The translations under genes and the position numbers were made by a program. Shown here one piece after another: positions 6,684 to 10,041 of a stretch of 10,041 bases of DNA. Origin of the DNA: Dialister sp. UBA734 (GTDB lineage Bacteria; Bacillota; Negativicutes; Veillonellales; Dialisteraceae); the NCBI GenBank assembly GCA_002297935.1, contig DBLC01000140.1, forward strand, positions 1 to 10,041. Reading direction: 5' to 3'. Below the pieces are notes generated by a model that saw only the letters and a list, made by a program, of their open reading frames with translations, had not been told where the DNA came from and ran no database searches. Positions within the stretch are counted from its first letter, which is position 1. Each line of letters starts with the position of its first letter.

Positions 6684-7699
6684 GATGGGGTCCCTCCTAA
6701 GGCGTGATAAATTTGTTTGCGGCCCGATAAAGCGGCACGGGAAATGCCATCTTTAGCACACCAAATGGTGGGGCGAAGCGGCGCAGCGATGACTGGCGAA
6801 GGATTTCCTGTGAGATAACAAATCGGAAGGGACGGAGACAGATGGCTGTCTTTCAAAGCACCGTCTCCGCCTTGTTTCAGGAAAGAAGAAATGGAAGTTT
6901 GCCATTCCGATTCACTTCGAATGAGGGAAACCACCGGCACCCCTTTGTCGGTGACCCAGGCGAAATGAAAAGCCATGTGAGACGCGATGAGGGCCAGTCC
7001 GGCGGAATAGAGCGCATCGCTGATAGTGTCCCGCTCTTCTGCGTCGGCCGCATAGTCGGCGGCCAACGCAATGCGAGCCTGGTCAGCCGGTGCGGAATCA
7101 CGCACATACACTTCGTCGCGGCGGGCGGTAATTTTCCAATTGATCAGGTGTGGATTGTCTCCTGGTTTGTACTCCGTAGCGCCAAAATATTCCACTTCGT
7201 CACTGTGAGCGGACCGAAGCAAGCTGTGGAGAATCTGCGGCACCTGTCCGATTCGTTTTGGTAGGACCACCACGCTGCCGGTGGGAATTTCTTTTTTAGA
7301 ATGAAATAGACCCAGCACATCTCGCCAGGAAAGGGATGCTTGCCCCAAATGGATGCGGCCGCAGTGAGGAAGGGGCCATTGGAAAATGAAATGCATGGCA
7401 TGGGCCTCTTCCTCATAGGATTCGTATTCTTCGGTGCCTAAAAAAGCGGTCAGGGAAGAGAAAAAAGAAATCCAGGGACTTTTTGCAGAAAGCACAATTT
7501 CCACCGGCGTCCCTCGCACGGCGGAAACAGGATACGACACTTGGCAAGACAGAGTTCTTTCCGTGATTTTCCCTAGCACCCAAGAAAGACAGGGCAGCAG
7601 AAGGAAAATCATCGCCAACAGAAAGGCGGCGTACAAGTCGTAAAGAATCATAAGCAGTATGGCGATGATGGCTATACATAGATAAGAGAAATATTTCAT
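6680..7699 (-). CDS. DUF58 domain membrane protein
   Basis: This 339-residue protein begins with a paired hydrophobic segment (about residues 3-40) that should anchor it in the membrane. The rest is predicted to be mostly soluble. The DUF58 hallmark lies at about 175-200 as YKPGDNPHLINWKITARRDE, with Asp181 and Trp188 in the conserved GD...W..AR pattern. DUF58 proteins have a vWA-like fold and usually pair with a MoxR ATPase encoded beside them. The next gene downstream is the transglutaminase-like protein, overlapping by 4 bp. The start at 7699 has a modest AGAGG Shine-Dalgarno sequence 6 bases upstream. The 445 bp separating it from moxR hold the 56-bp repeat array, so it may depend on readthrough of the array or on its own promoter; none was clear. 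The exact biochemical role of DUF58 proteins is not established. Confidence 0.88.
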   Translation of the reverse strand: MKYFSYLCIAIIAILLMILYDLYAAFLLAMIFLLLPCLSWVLGKITERTLSCQVSYPVSAVRGTPVEIVLSAKSPWISFFSSLTAFLGTEEYESYEEEAHAMHFIFQWPLPHCGRIHLGQASLSWRDVLGLFHSKKEIPTGSVVVLPKRIGQVPQILHSLLRSAHSDEVEYFGATEYKPGDNPHLINWKITARRDEVYVRDSAPADQARIALAADYAADAEERDTISDALYSAGLALIASHMAFHFAWVTDKGVPVVSLIRSESEWQTSISSFLKQGGDGALKDSHLSPSLPICYLTGNPSPVIAAPLRPTIWCAKDGISRAALSGRKQIYHALGGTPS

Positions 7700-7728
7700 G
7701 GTAGACCTCTAGCGGTGGTATGGAGTAG

Positions 7729-8147
7729 AAAGGTTCTGTAGCGATGGTATGGATGGGAGCAGATGGAACGTTAGCAGTTATGTAAAGGTTCTGGGGGCGT
7801 GATTGTGGGCAGAGGCCGTTGGCATGATAACCGCTATCATAGGGTTCCGTTGGAGCGTTTATGGTTTGATACCGTAGGGATGATGATGGCTCTCAAAAGG
7901 TTCTTATTACTCATAGAACCTTTTGAGAGCGAAATCATTGAGATGAAACTCTATCGAAATTCCCACCAACAGAACCTTATGAGATCGGAATCATCGAGAT
8001 GAAAATCCATCGAAATCTTCACCAACAGAACCTTATGACAGCGGAATTATCAAGATGAGAATCCATCGAAATCTCCACCAACAGAACCTTTTGACAGCGA
8101 CATCAGTGAGATGAGAATCCAGCCAAATTATCACATCCAGAACCTTA
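7729..8147. repeat. Dyad array of 56-bp repeats between moxR and the DUF58 gene
   Basis: The word AAAGGTTCT or a close variant starts at 7729, 7784, 7840 and 7896 (steps of 55, 56 and 56). The array then flips: AGAACC starts at 7915, 7971, 8027, 8083 and 8139, every step exactly 56. The flip occurs in a perfect 16-bp inverted repeat (7889-7904 and 7915-7930) with a 10-base loop. Right-hand units are well conserved (AGAACCTT, then GAAATCAT-like, GAGATGA and ATCGAAAT words). Left-hand units are more diverged but keep the spacing. The last partial unit runs into the moxR stop codon at 8145-8147. The words CCGCTATCAT and AGG.TT at 7831-7846 also occur in the array centre at 1474-1490, linking the two loci. 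This accounts for the whole 445-bp gap between the genes. Confidence 0.85.
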
Positions 8148-9080
8148 CGATAACGCCGGCAGCGGAATAGCTCCTATGATTTCAGCTAGTACCGATTCGG
8201 CAGTTTTCCCAGCAAAGCGGGCGTCTCCGGTGAGGGAGAGGCGGTGGGAGAGGGTATAGGGAGCCACGGCGATCACGTCGTCCGGAGTGGCATAGGTGCG
8301 GCCTTCCATGAGCGCATGGGATTTGGTCATAGCCGCCAGGGCCATGGTGCCACGGGGAGAAATGCCCAGGGCCACGTCGGGATGGTTTCTGGAAGCAGCG
8401 GCAATGTCTACCATGTAGGCATAGACGCTGTCTTCTACGTGGACCGCAGCGGCTTCTTTTCTAAGTGCCAGCAGCGTTTCAGGAGTTACTACAGGAGATA
8501 AAGATTCTGCCAAACTACGGCGCTCCCCTTTCAGGATTTCTATTTCATTTTCCTTGGAAGGATAGCCCACGGTGATGCGGATCATGAAACGGTCGGTCTG
8601 GGATTCTGGTAATTCCTGGGTGCCGGAAGAACCGAATGGATTCTGGGTGGCCATGACGATGAAAGGCTGCGGCACGGCGTAGGTTTTTCCATCCACCGAC
8701 AGTTTTCCTTCCTGCATCACTTCCAGCAGGGCCGACTGGGTTTTCGGAGAAGCGCGATTGATTTCATCGGCCAAGAAGAAATTGGTCATAGCACTGCCGG
8801 CCATGTAACGGAAGGTACCGGAATTTTTATCATACATAGAAAAACCGGTAATATCCGAAGGGAGCACGTCCGGTGTGAACTGCATTCGTTTGTAATCCAA
8901 TCCCAGTACATGGGTGAACGCCACCGCAATGGTGGTTTTGCCTACGCCGGGGATGTCGTCAATCAAAATATGGCCGCCGGATAAAATGGCGGTGAGGATG
9001 TGTTTCAGTACGTCTTCTTTGCCCAGTACGGCTTTTCCTGTTTCAGCCAAAATGGTATCTATGGTTTCTTTGGTATTCAT
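8145..9080 (-). CDS. MoxR-family AAA+ ATPase
   Basis: This 311-residue protein is a complete MoxR/RavA-type AAA+ ATPase (AAA_3 family), of the usual length of about 310-330 residues. Walker A is PGVGKTT with Lys48. Walker B is LADEINRA with Asp105 and Glu106. Sensor 1 is ATQNP with Asn147. The arginine-finger segment is LPESQTDRF with Arg164, and sensor 2 lies in SPRGTMAL with Arg243. MoxR ATPases act as cytoplasmic chaperone-like hexamers that help mature or activate partner proteins, often the DUF58, vWA and transglutaminase proteins encoded next to them, as here. AAAAGGAG lies 5 bases upstream of the ATG. It is the first gene of the - strand cluster. The C-terminus ends in PLPALS, directly at the edge of the 56-bp repeat array, so the stop codon lies within the last partial repeat. 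Confidence 0.93.
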   Translation of the reverse strand: MNTKETIDTILAETGKAVLGKEDVLKHILTAILSGGHILIDDIPGVGKTTIAVAFTHVLGLDYKRMQFTPDVLPSDITGFSMYDKNSGTFRYMAGSAMTNFFLADEINRASPKTQSALLEVMQEGKLSVDGKTYAVPQPFIVMATQNPFGSSGTQELPESQTDRFMIRITVGYPSKENEIEILKGERRSLAESLSPVVTPETLLALRKEAAAVHVEDSVYAYMVDIAAASRNHPDVALGISPRGTMALAAMTKSHALMEGRTYATPDDVIAVAPYTLSHRLSLTGDARFAGKTAESVLAEIIGAIPLPALS

Positions 9081-9120
9081 GGGGACTCCTTTTTGCTTGC
9101 GATATGATATGTTTACGTCA

Positions 9121-9184
9121 ATTCGCCGTGTTTCGCTATTTGTTAAAAGGTTCTTAGGGTTCTCAAGGTTCTCAGGTTACTCAG
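9121..9184 (-). repeat. 9-bp tandem repeat element upstream of moxR
   Basis: On the + strand four 9-bp units lie at 9149-9157, 9158-9166, 9167-9175 and 9176-9184 (GGTTCTTAG, GGTTCTCAA, GGTTCTCAG, GTTACTCAG). On the moxR strand they read as AGAACC-type units. On the gene side they are followed by TTTTAACAAATAGCGAAA, again giving AGCGAAA. The arrangement and orientation match the elements upstream of the transporter and FIST-GGDEF genes. The last unit lies about 65 bp from the moxR start. Confidence 0.7.
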
Positions 9185-9192
9185 GTTCGACA

Positions 9193-9309
9193 ATGGGTTT
9201 ATGGTTTGATTCCCCGGTCTACTGCTTGCAATTAGCACGGCGAGAAAGTGTCATTGGTTTAAGGTTTACATGCAAGATTCCAAATCCTAAACCCTAAACC
9301 TAAAACCTT
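9193..9309. repeat. GGTTTA-rich inverted repeat upstream of moxR
   Basis: GGTTTATGGTTTGATTCC (about 9196-9213) is partly mirrored by CCAAATCCTAAACC (about 9281-9294) and the following CTAAACC words up to about 9307, with GGTTTAAGGTTT (9259-9270) between them. The words TTTATGGTTTGAT also occur at 7859-7871 at the left side of the 56-bp array, so this is probably part of the same repeat family. No reading frame is supported here. Confidence 0.45.
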
Positions 9310-9335
9310 GGACTCTAAGAAATTGTGATAAAAAT

Positions 9336-9389
9336 ATTATACAATACATATTATACAACCTATGGGAAGAGTCAACCTATGGGAAGAGT
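9336..9389 (-). promoter_or_regulatory. Possible moxR promoter region with a 17-bp duplication
   Basis: On the - strand two TATAAT boxes lie at 9350-9355 and 9336-9341. A TTGACT box at 9370-9375 is 14 bp from the first, which is shorter than ideal. The 17-bp sequence CAACCTATGGGAAGAGT is duplicated back to back at 9356-9372 and 9373-9389, and the TTGACT box spans the junction of the two copies. The duplication may have created or altered the promoter. It would transcribe moxR with a leader of about 260 nt. Confidence 0.35.
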
Positions 9390-9433
9390 TCGAGAAATAG
9401 GAGCCATCGATATTGACATTTCCTTGGAAACGC

Positions 9434-9511
9434 AAAAAATCCGCACACGAAGAAGAGGTATAGCCGGCATACAAATTTTCATCTGTATGTACCTTTTCTC
9501 CGGTGCGGATT
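9434..9511 (-). terminator. Intrinsic terminator, - strand
   Basis: AATCCGCAC (9438-9446) and GTGCGGATT (9503-9511) are perfect inverted arms. Inside them GAAGAGGTA pairs with TACCTTTTC, and CATACA pairs with TGTATG, giving one long hairpin. On the - strand the stem is followed directly by a T run (9434-9439 as A's on the + strand). This is the 3' end of the proposed small RNA. Confidence 0.6.
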
Positions 9512-9706
9512 CTTTCTCGAAAGGGAATTGCATAAGACTTCATATTTGGTTGTACATGGAAGGAAATCGTTTTCTATTTTCTTCCCCTCTGGACGGGAAT
9601 GTACTTCCCGGCGCGCTTATGGTATTCACCATTGGTAGGCGAACTGCAGCTTCCACTGTCCTGTGTATTTTTCTGGGATCCCTCCACAGGGGCTTCCGCT
9701 TCGCTT
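9434..9706 (-). ncRNA. Candidate structured small RNA of about 270 nt
   Basis: A promoter near 9713-9740 and a strong terminator at 9434-9511 delimit a transcript with no convincing gene. Several helices can be drawn near its 5' end. CCTGTG pairs with CACAGG, ATGGT pairs with ACCAT around GAAT, and CGGGAA pairs with TTCCCG. CCCCT near the start can pair with AGGGG about 120 nt later and enclose these three hairpins. I compared it by eye with RNase P, tmRNA, SRP RNA, 6S RNA, T-box and common riboswitch consensus motifs and found no match. Short frames inside lack a Shine-Dalgarno sequence, and one runs through the terminator. It could also be an attenuator leader of moxR. Confidence 0.4.
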
Positions 9707-9712
9707 ATCTAT

Positions 9713-9740
9713 AGTATATCATAGTTTCAGAAATAAGCAA
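9713..9740 (-). promoter_or_regulatory. Predicted extended -10 promoter of the small RNA
   Basis: On the - strand the -10 box TATACT (9713-9718) is preceded by TGA, which supplies the TG of an extended -10. A -35 box TTGCTT (9735-9740) lies 16 bp upstream. The start would be near 9706. The surrounding DNA (9719-9780) is AT-rich. Confidence 0.5.
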
Positions 9741-10041
9741 GAACATTTTATCGAAATTGTTTCTATTTGGAAAATTTTCATTGGTATGGGAGAGGTGATA
9801 GAGAGGACAGGTTGCTTGCGTGTGGTGATCAGGGTTTTCGTCATTTCGACCGGTCGTATTTGTGCTTGCTGGCAGAGACGTAATAAAACTGGATGTGTAG
9901 GAGAGTGGAGGAATCTCGCAGCACTAGCGGGAAGGGCTTTCTGTATCCAATCGCAACGGTGAGACGTTATCTCGAGCGAAGCGAGAGAAGCAGTTCTAGG
10001 GAAACGCTGATTTAATCGCTGATTTAATCAAAGAGTTTGAA
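9741..10041. other. Intergenic end of window, no gene recognised
   Basis: No reading frame here has both a ribosome binding site and recognisable content. CTCGAGCGAAGCGAGAG at 9971-9987 contains a small hairpin (CTCG with CGAG) and the word GAGCGAAGCG also seen near 4025. The last 40 bases hold a 12-bp tandem, CGCTGATTTAAT, at 10005-10016 and 10017-10028, preceded by CTAGGGAAA. This could be the edge of an insertion sequence that continues past the window, but no transposase is visible. Confidence 0.4.

Noticed and set aside
7799..8002. 67-codon frame on the + strand
   Set aside because: It runs through the 56-bp repeat array and its translation simply reflects the repeats.
7729..8147. CRISPR array
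   Set aside because: The units are contiguous 56-bp copies that all diverge gradually and flip orientation at the centre. There are no identical short repeats separated by unique spacers, and no cas genes.
9278..9307. Telomere-like CCCTAAA repeats
   Set aside because: Only a few irregular copies occur, in a bacterial intergenic region beside related GGTTTA words of the local repeat family. The resemblance is coincidental.
9337..9543. 68-codon frame on the - strand, overlapping an upstream short frame as ATGA
   Set aside because: It reads straight through the strong terminator hairpin at 9434-9511 and through the 17-bp duplication, and lacks a Shine-Dalgarno sequence.
9663..9962. 99-codon frame on the + strand
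   Set aside because: It spans the small-RNA promoter on the other strand, with no ribosome binding site and no recognisable domain.

Overview
The window reads as a chromosomal stretch of a low-to-moderate GC bacterium, most likely a member of the Bacillota. A Negativicutes-type host (diderm Bacillota) is a tentative guess, based on a Bcr/CflA drug-efflux transporter and a FIST-GGDEF protein beside unusually repeat-rich intergenic DNA. No rRNA, tRNA, phage gene, transposase or CRISPR array was found.

Five genes are well supported. On the + strand is a 12-TM Bcr/CflA-type multidrug efflux transporter (157-1335). Convergent to it on the - strand is a cytoplasmic FIST-GGDEF diguanylate cyclase (1650-3452). 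After about 860 bp of intergenic DNA comes a - strand cluster whose transcription order is MoxR-type AAA+ ATPase (9080-8145), DUF58 membrane protein (7699-6680) and membrane-anchored transglutaminase-like protein (6683-4317). The last two overlap by 4 bp (ATGA). MoxR, DUF58 and transglutaminase form a conserved envelope-associated trio in many bacteria. Here the trio is split by 445 bp of repeats between moxR and the DUF58 gene. The last ~960 bp (9081-10041) hold no convincing protein gene. They carry a good - strand promoter and a - strand terminator about 270 bp apart, which together suggest a small RNA.

The most striking content is between the genes. (1) Two loci, 1347-1652 and 7729-8147, hold arrays with a strict ~56 bp period that reverse orientation at a central palindrome, so each locus is a large dyad of repeated units. 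The two arrays share sequence with each other, and each runs up to the stop codon of a neighbouring gene. (2) Upstream of each of the three transcription units (MFS, FIST-GGDEF, moxR) lies a run of four 9-bp AGAACCTTA-like units. All three runs have the same orientation relative to the downstream gene, and each is followed by AGCGAAA. The 56-bp units carry the same two words, so this looks like one repeat family. (3) Other short repeats include four-copy 7-bp tandems, a ~160 bp inverted repeat at 4045-4207, paired 12-bp repeats upstream of the FIST-GGDEF promoter, and a 17-bp tandem duplication upstream of moxR. None of these repeat families could be matched to a named family by eye.
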